Shown here: positions 18,381 to 27,329 of the stretch, one piece after another
Layout: each line of letters begins with the position of its first letter
How positions within the stretch are numbered: the stretch's first letter is position 1
From: Microbulbifer sp. MKSA007
GTDB lineage: Bacteria > Pseudomonadota > Gammaproteobacteria > Pseudomonadales > Cellvibrionaceae
Direction: 5' to 3'
DNA length: 64,000 nucleotides
NCBI GenBank assembly: GCA_032615215.1
Contig: CP128433.1
Span: 951,501 to 1,015,500 of the forward strand
Position numbers and translations under genes: made by a program
Notes under the pieces: model-generated
The model's database searches: none
What the model was told of the DNA's origin: nothing
Seen by the model: the letters and a program-made list of their open reading frames with translations, nothing else

Positions 18381-19330
18381 TGAGCGTCATGTCCGACCCA
18401 GAAGTTGTTGAAAAAAACTATTTTCCGATTCGTGAGATAGCTCGGAGGACCGGGGTGCATCCCGTGACCTTACGGGCCTGGGAGCGCCGCTATGGTTTAC
18501 TAAAACCCATGCGCACCAGCAAAGGGCATCGACTTTATAGTGAAGAGGAAGTCGAGCAGATTGAAAAGGTCCTGCAATGCCTCGCCAGGGGCGTTTCCAT
18601 TGGTCAAGTGCGAGACCTGTTGGCGCGAGAGCAGGACAATTTAGGGGTGCCAGCGACTGCAGGCGATGGAAAAAACAATTGGCAGGCGATGCTGGATGAA
18701 ACCTCCAGTCTTCTCAGAGACTTTGCAGAACCCCAGCTGCGCCGCCGTCTCGATCAGTGGTTTTCCTCATTCCCTGCAGCTTTGCTGTTGGAGCACTGGC
18801 TGAAACCTTTGCATGTGCGGCTTGAGCGATTTCGCCTACCTGAAGCCCATGGGGCGCAGACATTTTTCTGGCCTCTGTTAAATGAACAGCTACTTCTGAC
18901 TAATGGTATGGCCAGGAAAAACCTGGACAAAGACAAGTCCCAGGCGAAGCCCCGTATTCTTTTACTGGAAATTGGCTTTCAGGGCCAACAGGCATTTATA
19001 CAGATGTTTATTGCGGTGCTCCTTGCCGCAGGAATAGAGGCCGTTACCCTGGCTTATCCTGCGGGATTATTGGAGCTGGGAAGTACAGTCAAAAAACTGG
19101 GTGCTCAGGGAGTGCTTTGCTATAGCCACAAGGCTATGCCGAAAAATATTCTTGAACGTGAGCTACCAAGTGCTGTTCAGGGGATGACTGATCCTCTGTG
19201 GCTTGCGGGTGATTTTATTGAGGTGCAGCGTTTGGCTTTGACTGAACTGAACCGACTCCCTTTAACAAAAGTACTTGCCGGAAATACAGAGAGCGCAGTT
19301 ACACAATTGCGGGAGTCTTTAAAGCTATGA
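18380..19330 (+). CDS. MerR-family regulator, class II LitR/PplR-like
   Basis: 316 residues. The N-terminal MerR winged-helix domain (about 12-85) has YFPIREIARRTGVHPVTLRAWERRYGLL-type features, including RRYG and GHRLYSEEEVEQI. The C-terminal half has the size and strand pattern of the CarH/LitR cobalamin-binding region (LLLEIGFQGQQAFIQMF) but lacks the D-x-H-x-x-G motif that holds B12. This is the trait of class II LitR proteins, which respond to light with a partner photoreceptor. Directly coupled to photolyase, and the operon promoter carries a matching dyad, so autoregulation is likely. Light sensing itself is inferred. Confidence 0.82.
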   Translation: MSVMSDPEVVEKNYFPIREIARRTGVHPVTLRAWERRYGLLKPMRTSKGHRLYSEEEVEQIEKVLQCLARGVSIGQVRDLLAREQDNLGVPATAGDGKNNWQAMLDETSSLLRDFAEPQLRRRLDQWFSSFPAALLLEHWLKPLHVRLERFRLPEAHGAQTFFWPLLNEQLLLTNGMARKNLDKDKSQAKPRILLLEIGFQGQQAFIQMFIAVLLAAGIEAVTLAYPAGLLELGSTVKKLGAQGVLCYSHKAMPKNILERELPSAVQGMTDPLWLAGDFIEVQRLALTELNRLPLTKVLAGNTESAVTQLRESLKL

Positions 19331-20802
19331 GTCGCCCAGTGACTTTGCCACGTGGCCTGGTATGGCTACGCAGTGACTTACGCCTCAATGATAATTCAGC
19401 ACTTTACCAAGCCAGTATGCAATGTCAGGAGGTGGCTGCTGTATTTATTGCCTGTCCGGGTACCTGGCAGAGCCATGACGAAGGCAATCCATTGGTGACT
19501 TTTCGTATCGCCTGTTTGCGTGAATTACAAGATGGATTAGAGGAGCGAAATATACCGCTGTACTTCATTGAAGTTCCTACTTTTGTTCAGGTTCCAGGGG
19601 TTCTTCAGCAAATAGTTGAGCGCCTGAATATCAATGCTCTCTATGCGAATGCTGAATATCCACTCAATGAGCTGCGCCGTGATAATGCAGTAAAAGATTT
19701 ACTGACAAATGAGGGGGTTCAGGTTCAATTCTATAGTGACCGCACCCTGCTTCCACCGGGAGCAGTAAGAACCGGCGGAGGGGAACCCTACAAGGTGTTT
19801 ACCCCCTTCAAGCGTGCACTGATTCAATTGTGTGCCGATAGTGAAGTAAAAACCTTGCCTAAGCCTCGGAAAATTTCTACTCGGGAAAATGGAGCACATT
19901 GGCCAAAGTGGCTTTCTTTATCTGAAGGGCAGAAATTAAGCCAAAAGATTCCAACGCAACTGTCGACATACTCGATAGATAAGATCGACGATGCAGGCCT
20001 GATTAAAGGGTGGCAAGCAGGAGAAAAGGCGGCACTGAAACGGCTCAAGAAGTTCGGTGGAAAAATATCTGCTTATCAGGTAGAGAGAGACTTTCCAGCA
20101 CTCGATAGTACCTCCTGCTTATCCCCCTACCTAAATAGTGGTGCTGTTTCGATTCGCCAATGTATAGCTATGGCGTTGGATATGAATGAGGGACGTTGGC
20201 TGGGTGGAGATGATGGGGCGGCCTGTTGGATTAGCGAATTAATCTGGCGGGAGTTTTATACCCATTTGTTGGTGGACTTTCCCCGTCTGAGTAAAGGGAG
20301 GCCATTCAAGCAGGAAACTGACCAAATTCCCTGGTCCTACAATAAGGGTCAGTTTGAGCGTTGGACTTTGGGGGAGACTGGGGTTCCGATAGTTGATGCA
20401 GCGATGCGACAGTTAAATGAGACTGCCTGGATGCATAATCGATTGCGTATGATAGTAGCTTCATTTCTCAGTAAAAATATGCTGATAGATTGGCGCTGGG
20501 GTGAGCGCTACTTTATGCAGCGCTTAATTGATGCAGACTTTGCTTCCAACAATGGGGGCTGGCAGTGGACTGCCTCCACGGGTACTGATGCTGCACCCTA
20601 TTTTCGTGTATTTAATCCTTATAGTCAGTCGCAACGTTTTGATCCCAATGGAGATTTTATCCGCAAATTTATACCTGAGCTAAAGGAGCTGAGCGACAAA
20701 GCCATACACGATCCACCGCCGACTCAAGGCTATCCTCAAGTGATTTGCGATGTGGGGGCTGGACGGAAGCGAGCGATTGAAGTTTTTGCCAATTTGAAGT
20801 GA
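19327..20802 (+). CDS. phrB: Deoxyribodipyrimidine photolyase
   Basis: 491 residues. The N-terminal alpha/beta antenna domain (1-130) starts GLVWLRSDLRLNDNSAL. The C-terminal FAD domain (about 200-480) has WISELIWREFYTHLL, WTLGETGVPIVDAAMRQL, NRLRMIVASFLSKNM and GGWQWTASTGTDAAPYFR, the signature of class I CPD photolyases. It repairs cyclobutane pyrimidine dimers using blue light. It overlaps the regulator gene by four bases (ATGA), so the pair is translationally coupled. Confidence 0.95.
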   Translation: MSRPVTLPRGLVWLRSDLRLNDNSALYQASMQCQEVAAVFIACPGTWQSHDEGNPLVTFRIACLRELQDGLEERNIPLYFIEVPTFVQVPGVLQQIVERLNINALYANAEYPLNELRRDNAVKDLLTNEGVQVQFYSDRTLLPPGAVRTGGGEPYKVFTPFKRALIQLCADSEVKTLPKPRKISTRENGAHWPKWLSLSEGQKLSQKIPTQLSTYSIDKIDDAGLIKGWQAGEKAALKRLKKFGGKISAYQVERDFPALDSTSCLSPYLNSGAVSIRQCIAMALDMNEGRWLGGDDGAACWISELIWREFYTHLLVDFPRLSKGRPFKQETDQIPWSYNKGQFERWTLGETGVPIVDAAMRQLNETAWMHNRLRMIVASFLSKNMLIDWRWGERYFMQRLIDADFASNNGGWQWTASTGTDAAPYFRVFNPYSQSQRFDPNGDFIRKFIPELKELSDKAIHDPPPTQGYPQVICDVGAGRKRAIEVFANLK

Positions 20803-20823
20803 ATTTGAGTGCGACAATGCGAT

Positions 20824-21024
20824 TTAGAACGCTTCATCCTCAGTATGAGCCACGATAGATAGCTCGCCATTTAAATCGAGTTCCACAAAGAAAACGATAG
20901 GTCTACAGCAAACTTGGCAGTCCTCAGTGTACTGTTGAGGCAAAACTGATGAATCAACCAGTATTTTTATGATTTCACCACAATAAGGGCAGTAAATACT
21001 TCTCTCAACTATTACCTCTGGCAC
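20824..21024 (-). CDS. Small CPXCG-motif cysteine-rich protein
   Basis: 66 residues with two Cys pairs, CPYCGE and CQVCCRPI, which fit a zinc ribbon of the CPXCG-motif family. GTG start at 21024 with GGAG 8 bases upstream. Convergent with phrB, 21 bases apart. Cytoplasmic; function unknown. Confidence 0.85.
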   Translation of the reverse strand: MPEVIVERSIYCPYCGEIIKILVDSSVLPQQYTEDCQVCCRPIVFFVELDLNGELSIVAHTEDEAF

Positions 21025-21163
21025 AGGATAACTCCGTCTGGTGATTGTCAGATTTCCTTCTTTAGTCCATGCGAGTTAATAGCATAACTATACTTCAACC
21101 TTTAGTCAGTCCCCTCTAATTGCAGAGTTACTCAGAAACTCCTTAAAATAGGAAGAGGTAGCC

Positions 21164-21637
21164 ATGAAAATTGCTATGGCGCTGTTGGTTGTCGTATTTA
21201 TTGTCTTTTCATCTGAGATGTATGCAAGCTCGCGTAGTGAAGTTTCTGATCTTATTAAAAATTTCTACAGCACATTTAATAGTTCATCTCCGCCGAGTAG
21301 TTTGAAGAAGTACTTTGCTCAATCCCCTTTGTTTTTTATCGGTGAGCAGCCGGGGTTGTCTAATCATCCCGATTTAATCCCCGTAATTATCGGCCAGCTG
21401 CGTAAAACTATGGATCTAGAGACATATCCATTTTCTGGATTATATATAGAGAAAATTTATGTTTCAGAAGATGGCTCAGCAACATCGCTTGTTGTTTTTC
21501 AGCGATCCAAATCAAAAGAAAGGAGTAGGAAAGCTGCCTGCAATATCTTGTCAATAGCAAAACTAGAAGGTGGCTGGAGGATTATGGGGTGGACACTGAT
21601 TTCGACTTCGGATGAGCGGGTCTGTACTTGGGCCTAA
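21164..21637 (+). CDS. Exported hypothetical protein, possibly NTF2/SnoaL-like
   Basis: 157 residues. A clear signal peptide (about 1-22, ending MYASS) is followed by an alpha+beta domain: helix SEVSDLIKNFYSTFN, then strands with GWRIMGWTLIS near the end. This pattern suggests the NTF2-like fold, but no specific family is recognised. AGGAAGAGG precedes the start. A terminator follows at 21730-21759. Confidence 0.7.
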   Translation: MKIAMALLVVVFIVFSSEMYASSRSEVSDLIKNFYSTFNSSSPPSSLKKYFAQSPLFFIGEQPGLSNHPDLIPVIIGQLRKTMDLETYPFSGLYIEKIYVSEDGSATSLVVFQRSKSKERSRKAACNILSIAKLEGGWRIMGWTLISTSDERVCTWA

Positions 21638-21729
21638 GTAAGTCTGTGTAAGGTTATGAATTCCAAAATGTGTTAACAAGGGTGAGTATAAAAAGTAGAG
21701 GCTTGTGACTAGTATCGATAACACTGATG

Positions 21730-21759
21730 AGGGGGGTTGTTGGGATGTCCCCCTTTTTT
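21730..21759 (+). terminator. Rho-independent terminator
   Basis: GGGGGG and CCCCC arms (21731-21736 and 21749-21753) are followed by six T at 21754-21759, about 95 bases after the secreted-protein gene. Confidence 0.75.
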
Positions 21760-21829
21760 CGATTATAGTGGCGCAATTATAAGTATAGATAGAAGGAATG
21801 CCGAGTTTAGCTAGGCATAAGTCGTCATT

Positions 21830-22270
21830 ATGGGGTACTTTCTTGAGTTTGGATTTTTGGGGCTTTTCGTATCAGCATTCCTGGCAGCGACCATTCTGCC
21901 GCTAAGCTCAGAAATTGTAATGACTGGTCTATTGCTCCAGGGGCTCTCCCCTTGGGCCCTGATAATAGTCGCCACTACTGGGAATGTAGCGGGCTCTCTT
22001 CTCAATTATGCATTAGGCTACTGGGCCAGCTTGGGCATGATCAAGAAATGGTTGAGAATGTCTGAAGAGGAATTTGTAAAGGCTGAACAGAGATTTAAAA
22101 AATATGGGGTATTCTCCCTGTTTTTTTCCTGGGTGCCTATTATTGGTGATCCCCTTACTGTAATGGCTGGTATTCTAAGAATTCGCTTGGTTTGGTTTTT
22201 GTTGTTGGTTGCCATGGGTAAATGTCTACGCTATCTGGTGATTTGCTATATGGTATTGCAAGCATCTTGA
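21830..22270 (+). CDS. YqaA-family (DedA/SNARE-associated) membrane protein
   Basis: 146 residues with about four hydrophobic segments. Conserved features are LPLSSEIVMTGLL, GNVAGSLLNYALGYW (glycine-rich, typical of YqaA/DedA), the charged loop ERFKKYG-type RFKKYGVFSLFFSWVPIIGDPLT and a C-terminal helix. DedA-related proteins act in lipid flipping and envelope homeostasis; YqaA itself is uncharacterised. Single gene. Confidence 0.85.
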   Translation: MGYFLEFGFLGLFVSAFLAATILPLSSEIVMTGLLLQGLSPWALIIVATTGNVAGSLLNYALGYWASLGMIKKWLRMSEEEFVKAEQRFKKYGVFSLFFSWVPIIGDPLTVMAGILRIRLVWFLLLVAMGKCLRYLVICYMVLQAS

Positions 22271-22753
22271 TATGGATATTAAGTTAATAAAAGATCTTGG
22301 TTTGGTATTTTGAGAGGATTTGAAGTTTGATTTAGGCGGTCATCTTTTTAAGCTTGAAAAAATTCTTTGGGATCTGGTTTGGGTAAGCTTCATGTTTTCA
22401 TGTGGTGTTTCTATCGTTATGTAATGTAATTACCACAACATCCCTTAAAGCCTCCCCGGGAAAAAGAGGAGTGATGGGGCTTACGTAGTGTTTGAGCGAC
22501 CTGTCGTTCAAAACCAAAGCTTTTCCAGGGGTCAGTGTGCCATGAAATATAATTTCATTTTCATCCAAGTTGCTGATGAATGATTCCCCTCCATTGACAT
22601 TATTTCTATTAATACAATTAATCGCTACATAGTCAAACCCATCTTGGTGAAAACCCTCAGGGGTGGGGTAAGCGTTGAATTCATCTGTAGCACGAACTCT
22701 TATCTGGTGGCACCCGACCTGATATTTTTTTGCCGGTATATATTGTTGGGAAA

Positions 22754-22757
22754 TTAA
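22754..22757. repeat. Target-site duplication TTAA (left copy)
   Basis: TTAA directly before the left inverted repeat; the same four bases follow the right end at 23925-23928. It fits the YTAR target preference of IS5. Confidence 0.8.
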
Positions 22758-22869
22758 GGATCCTCTGATCAACGAAGCATTTTTCCAGAATTAAGCTGAG
22801 CTGCTTGAAAAATTCACTTTATTACGCACAAACGCGTAATTTTCGCGTAATAGTCCCCTAATTTTTCAT

Positions 22870-22896
22870 CTGAAACCCTCAATAGGTGGGTTTCAG
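22870..22896. terminator. Hairpin downstream of the transposase, inside the IS
   Basis: CTGAAACCC and GGGTTTCAG make a perfect 9-bp stem with a 9-base loop, 11 bases after the transposase stop. No T-run. It may block read-through or mark sub-terminal structure of the element. Confidence 0.45.
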
Positions 22897-22907
22897 GCGA
22901 ACCACCC

Positions 22908-23858
22908 CTAGGCAGCCAAGTATTTTCTCCCTATTAATAAGTTGGTAAAGCCTGCCAGTAAGCACAGCCTCTCAGTATTTTTTACCAGTCCCCGATAGCG
23001 GACCTTGTCATAACCAAATACCCGTTTGATGTAGCGGAAGGGGTGCTCGACCTTCGCTCTTATCTGCGCCTTGATCTTTTCCGCTTTACGGAGTGCATCA
23101 CGCCCTGGAAGAGTTTTTAGCTTGCTCGGCTTCATTGCTATATACCAATCCGCCTCCCGCTCTTTCAACTCTTCACGTTTCTCCGCACCAATGTACCCAG
23201 AGTCTCCCCAGATTCTTTTCTCCTCCCCGTGGAGAACTCGCTCTGTGGTTGTGACATCATGCGAATTCGCTGCTGTTGTATCTATGCTATGTATTACTCC
23301 GAGCACATCATCAACCCCGATATGCATTTTCATCCCAAAATGCCACTGATTGCCTTTCTTTGTTTGATGCATTTCCGGGTCACGTTCTTTCTTTTCATTC
23401 TTAGTTGAAGTTGGCGCAGAGATAATAGTGGCATCTACAATCGTGCCTTCACGCAGTACCATCCCATTCTCAGCAAGGTGTTTGTTGATTTCATCAAAAA
23501 GAGCTGCACCTAGCTGATTGAGCTCCAGTAAGTGGCGAAAGTTAAGAATCGTTGTTTCATCGGGAATTGGGCTACTCAAAGTCAATCCAGCAAAACTACG
23601 CATGGATTCAATTTCATACAGTGCATCTTCCATAGCGGGATCACTGAGATTGTAAAATAGCTGCATGCAATGAATACGAAGCATGACACTCAATGGATAT
23701 GGCTGTCGGCCACGTTTACCTTGTGGGTAACAAGGAGTGATCTGAGCTTCTAGTCGCTGCCATGGGACGAGGGTTTCCATTTGAGAAAGAAACTTCTCTC
23801 GGCGAGTTATACGACGCTTTAGCTTATATTCTGCTTCGGCAAAGGTGACTTGGTGCAT
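22908..23858 (-). CDS. IS5-family transposase (IS5 subgroup)
   Basis: 316 residues with a DDE domain. It resembles the E. coli IS5 transposase throughout: RRPYPLSVMLRIHCMQL-type region (GRQPYPLSVMLRIHCMQ), NLSDPAMEDALYEI, RDPEMHQTKKGNQWHFGMK and RAKVEHPFRYIKR. Likely catalytic residues are the Asp in VDATII, the Asp in IWGDSGYIG and the Glu in VEHPFR. The reading frame is complete, so the element may still be mobile. Confidence 0.95.
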   Translation of the reverse strand: MHQVTFAEAEYKLKRRITRREKFLSQMETLVPWQRLEAQITPCYPQGKRGRQPYPLSVMLRIHCMQLFYNLSDPAMEDALYEIESMRSFAGLTLSSPIPDETTILNFRHLLELNQLGAALFDEINKHLAENGMVLREGTIVDATIISAPTSTKNEKKERDPEMHQTKKGNQWHFGMKMHIGVDDVLGVIHSIDTTAANSHDVTTTERVLHGEEKRIWGDSGYIGAEKREELKEREADWYIAMKPSKLKTLPGRDALRKAEKIKAQIRAKVEHPFRYIKRVFGYDKVRYRGLVKNTERLCLLAGFTNLLIGRKYLAA

Positions 23859-23924
23859 GATTCATCGTAGTCTTGATGGGTAGGTGAATATTACCAAATT
23901 GACTCAGAATTATTCAGAGGTTCC

Positions 23925-23928
23925 TTAA
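23925..23928. repeat. Target-site duplication TTAA (right copy)
   Basis: TTAA immediately after the right inverted repeat, pairing with 22754-22757. Confidence 0.8.
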
Positions 23929-24391
23929 GTGTCTTACAATATTTTGTGAGAATATTCTAGCGATTGCTCCTAATGAGGGGTAGTGACGCTCTATATCCCC
24001 AAGGTACGTGTTAATTGTTTTACTCTGTATGAAGATGGTATTGTTGCTCCACTCAATTGAATTGCCACTATAGAGTCCTGAACTATATGTTCGGTAGCGA
24101 TATGGATTTTGGGATTTTAGATATTCATCTGGAGGGAGGTGGGCAAAGCTGTCCGCAAGTTCTTCAGGAATGTACTTTAGGATTTGAGTAAATTGAAACA
24201 TCCAATTCGCCCTGCTACACGAATAAGATAAGGGAATGATATTAGGTTAATGTGAGTGAAAGATTTTTACAATTATTAAGGGCTGTTTTTTTATTTATGG
24301 GATGTTGAATTGATCTGGGAAGGGTGGCTAATAACTAGGACCCCTTCCTGAAGTAGTAGTCTGAAAAGTTATTGAAAGGGGTTAAGGTATT

Positions 24392-25407
24392 TTAAAGGCT
24401 ATCGAAATCCTGCAGTTTTTGTTGAATTTCTTTTAAGTGTTCCGGATGTGCAGTAGAAATTTTGGCCGCTTGTAAGGCGAGCCTATAGGCTGTTGGAAAT
24501 GCTTTCTCCCGAGATGTCTCGATATCTGGTTTTACACCAGTCCCCTCCCAGTTAGTTTTGGTAATCGGATTAACTGCCTTAGCGATAGGGATTGCTATTT
24601 TAAAGCCATTCCCAAGGGGGAAGTACTGCCAGGGATTTGCCCCACCTTTGGTAGCCTCTCCAATAATGGTTGCACGGTCCAGGTGCTTTAAATAGTACGC
24701 AAAGGCCTCTGCTGCTGAGAAGGTATCGCTACTGGTTAATATATATACCGGGGTGTCTGCTACCTTTTTACCCTGAACCTTTTCCTGACTCCATATCTCT
24801 GTAACATTGCCCGCGGGCTTCCAGTGGATGCTATTGAGGTGGGTGGGTTTATCAAAAAGATAACCGCTGATAAGGCCGCCCATAAAGCCATTACCACCAC
24901 CATTCTTTCTCAGGTCAAAAATAATAGCGCTAGTATCTTGGATTAATGCCATAGCTGCAGCCACTCGACCTTGGGACTCCTCGTTAACATGGTCAAACCC
25001 CAGAAAGCAATTTAGCCGATGTTACCCTCTAAAACTTCGACTCGGGTAAATCCAGAATTTTTTCTGCTGAGCTTACTAAACCAATCCTCGTGTTTCGGCT
25101 GCTATTGGGGAGATTCTGGATCATCCCAGCTTACGCCAAAGTGTTTATCATGCTTTGTTAAAGCAGATTTAATAATTCCAGCCACTGACTCTGTATTAGT
25201 GGCTTGCCTGAATGCCTCTGACTCTGCAACTTTATTTAATGAAGAGTGAATCGCTTCCAGGTTTTCTTGCAGGACATAGTTGGAGGCAATCTTTTTCTCG
25301 ATAGAATTAATAAGCTCCAACTTCCTTTCCTGAGAAATTTCAGTGCCGATTGCCGTAAGTGAACAGGAGAGCAAAAGTTAGGTTAGTAATTGTTTCTTCT
25401 TATCCAT
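24392..25407 (-). pseudogene. S41-family (C-terminal processing) protease, multiply broken
   Basis: Reading from the ATG at 25407: MDKKKQLLT then TAA (25378-25380), then LLLSCSLTAIGTE (a lipoprotein-like signal), about 85 more residues to a TAG (25102-25104), then on in the same frame through QPKHEDWFSKL and VEVLEGNIG to another TAA (25012-25014). A shift at the C-run 24998-25001 moves to the frame of FDHVNEESQGRV and AIIFDLRKNGGGNG. The catalytic region survives (SSDTFSAAEAFAYYL, Ser; GEATKGGANPW). Three stops plus a frameshift make this clearly dead. The intact form would be about 335 residues, exported. Confidence 0.85.
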
Positions 25408-25981
25408 GATTTATATTTACTTATTGGTTTTCAGATGTTAACGATAATACGCAATCAAGCCGTAATAGATAGTTTCGGAAGATCAAAGCTGGTTAACACT
25501 AAGTATATCCAGAGGCGCTAAGGGGCCAGTTTCGCACCTATACCGGGATTGGAGTTTGCCCTCCATCTTTGAAGATTAAAGTTAATCTAAATACAGCGAA
25601 AACTTGAGGGAGATTGCTGCGAGTCAGGTGAAAGGGGCATGGGGAGCGGACGGGACGTCAAAAAAGAATATCGTAATGAAGCTTTGTACATAGCCCTGGG
25701 GTTTTCCTGGCTCCGTTTAATAGTGTTCAATTGCAGTGGGATGGGGTGATACCTTGCTTAAGTTATACTCATTACTCGCTCTCTCTGGGGCGCCAGGATC
25801 GTCCTGAATAACTGAGACTAAAAATCTATTTTTAGTCGCGATCCACCTGAACACACTGGCCCCCGCATTATCTGCGGGAATACCTGAGAAAAGCTCCCTC
25901 TAATGCGAAATTGACGGTCATATAGCGGCACCGATTACCCAGATGGTTGTTACCTTAGCCCCTATAAATGGCTGCTAAATA
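25408..25981. other. Non-coding region before the aminotransferase gene
   Basis: About 570 bases without a credible gene. Two hairpins lie near its right end: GACTAAAAAT/ATTTTTAGTC (25816-25837) and CCCGCA/TGCGGG (25862-25878). These sit 105-165 bases before the aminotransferase start and could belong to its leader. Confidence 0.5.
25816..25837. repeat. Perfect 10-bp inverted repeat
   Basis: GACTAAAAAT and ATTTTTAGTC with a 2-base centre, upstream of the aminotransferase. Could be an operator for the neighbouring Lrp-type regulator or a terminator-like hairpin; the sequence does not decide. Confidence 0.5.
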
Positions 25982-27190
25982 GTGAAAAACGTGACAAATT
26001 TTACCCCCAGGTTCAGCTTGCAAAGTGAGGCTTTGAATGGTGAGGACGCCAATGTTTGGGCTGTGAGTGACCGAGCTCACGATCTCGCCAATAAAGGGGA
26101 GGATGTCATCTTTCTCTGTGTAGGTGATCCCAACTTTGACACCCCCGAGCCGATCCTCGACTTTGCCCGCGCTCGCCTGGGAGTGGGGCGCACCCACTAT
26201 TCCCCTGCGGCCGGGGAGCCAATGTTGCGCAGGGCTATCGCGGATATCGAGAGCAAGGTCTCCCCCCACCCCTGTAATCCGGATGATGTTGTTGTTTTCC
26301 CCGGTGGAACCAACGCGATCTACGCAGTACTTGCCTGCCTGCTAAACCCCGGTGAGGAGATAGTAATTCCCGAGCCGATGTATATCGGCTATGTCCCCAT
26401 TTGTGATGCCTTGCGCCTCTCCGTAAAACGGGTCACCTGCCCGGCGGAGACCAATTTTGCTTTTGATGTCGACGCTATCAAGGCCTCCATCAGTGAGCAG
26501 ACCAAGGTCGTTATGATCAATACGCCGGTAAACCCGACTGGCGCGATGGCTACCCCTGAACAATTGCGCGAGTTGGCGGCATACTGCCGCGAGCGCAATA
26601 TTTGGCTGGTGTGTGATGAAGTTTATTCAATGATCACCTTTGCCCGCCGCCACACCTCTCTGCGTACGGCAGCGGAGTCGCTGGATAATATTGTTGTGGT
26701 TGATGGCTTGTCCAAATCCCACGCCATGAGTGGCTGGCGCCTGGGGTGGGCAGTGGCTCGTGGTCCCCTGGTAGATCGTTTGATTGCTTTTGCAGGGGCG
26801 ACAATTTTTGGCTGCCCTCAGTTCATCCAGGAGGCTGCAGCCTTTGCCCTGGAGTTTGATAGCTACTTCGTGAAGCAGATGCGGGATGCCTATCAGCAGC
26901 GTCGAGACCTGATTGTTGAGAGGATTGGCCAGATACCTGGCTTGAGTTGCTACAGCCCTGAGGCTGGGATGTTTGTTATGGTGGATGTCTCCAAGGTATC
27001 CAGCTCCGGACAAACCTTCGCTGAAGCCCTTTTGGATGCTGAGCGGGTCTCGGTACTGCCTGGCGCGCCCTTTGGTAGCAGTTCAGTGAATAATGTTCGC
27101 CTCACCCTGGCGGCTGATGAGGCCGAGTTGTCGCGGGCCTTGGATCGCATTGAACAGTTCGTCACCAGTGGTAACCGCCAGGCCGGTTAG
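25982..27190 (+). CDS. Class I/II PLP aminotransferase, AruH-like
   Basis: 402 residues. Fold-type I aminotransferase: VGDPNFDTPEPI near the N-terminus, GGTNAIYAVLACLLNPGEE, the NTPVNPTGAM motif, Asp in CDEVYS, and the PLP lysine in SKSHAMSGWRLGW. Overall pattern recalls arginine:pyruvate transaminase AruH of Pseudomonas and related enzymes; the amino donor is inferred. GTG start at 25982, with a second GTG three codons later and no strong ribosome-binding site. An Lrp/AsnC regulator follows in the same direction. Confidence 0.85.
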   Translation: MKNVTNFTPRFSLQSEALNGEDANVWAVSDRAHDLANKGEDVIFLCVGDPNFDTPEPILDFARARLGVGRTHYSPAAGEPMLRRAIADIESKVSPHPCNPDDVVVFPGGTNAIYAVLACLLNPGEEIVIPEPMYIGYVPICDALRLSVKRVTCPAETNFAFDVDAIKASISEQTKVVMINTPVNPTGAMATPEQLRELAAYCRERNIWLVCDEVYSMITFARRHTSLRTAAESLDNIVVVDGLSKSHAMSGWRLGWAVARGPLVDRLIAFAGATIFGCPQFIQEAAAFALEFDSYFVKQMRDAYQQRRDLIVERIGQIPGLSCYSPEAGMFVMVDVSKVSSSGQTFAEALLDAERVSVLPGAPFGSSSVNNVRLTLAADEAELSRALDRIEQFVTSGNRQAG

Positions 27191-27251
27191 GCCTTTGCCG
27201 GGAGGCTGGTTGTCGCCAAATTCGCTTTTGAAGTGATGACAAGTTTCCCAT

Positions 27252-27281
27252 GCCGGTGGCTGTAATGTTTATGCCACCGGC
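27252..27281. repeat. Hairpin between the aminotransferase and Lrp-type genes
   Basis: GCCGGTGGC and GCCACCGGC, a perfect 9-bp inverted repeat with a 12-base loop. It lies 62 bases after the aminotransferase stop and 49 before the regulator start. Terminator, attenuator or operator are all possible. Confidence 0.5.
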
Positions 27282-27329
27282 GAATACCGCTATCCTTGCC
27301 CCCTTTCAGATTCAAAAGAAAATAGCTCC

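Larger units (their letters stand above)
22758..23924 (-). mobile_element. IS5-family insertion sequence (1167 bp)
   Basis: Ends carry imperfect inverted repeats: GGATCCTCTGA at 22758-22768 and, read inward from the right, GGAACCTCTGA at 23914-23924 (10 of 11 match). It contains one intact transposase gene on the minus strand and is flanked by TTAA duplications. The length agrees with IS5 (about 1.2 kb). It sits within the 2OG dioxygenase gene. Confidence 0.9.
22398..24201 (-). pseudogene. 2OG-Fe(II) dioxygenase split by an IS5-family element
   Basis: The N-terminal part (24201 down to 23925, starting MFQFTQILKYIPEELADSF) and C-terminal part (22757 down to 22398) flank the insertion. Removing the element and one TTAA copy joins them in frame through ...SQNIVRHL-ISQQYIPAKKY..., giving about 210 residues, the usual size of the PF10014 family. 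The C-terminal part has the metal ligands in FHQDGFDYVAI (H-x-D) and a distal His in LKHYVSP. The family hydroxylates amino acids. With the insertion neither half is functional. The restored frame has no other damage, so the insertion is recent. Confidence 0.82.
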
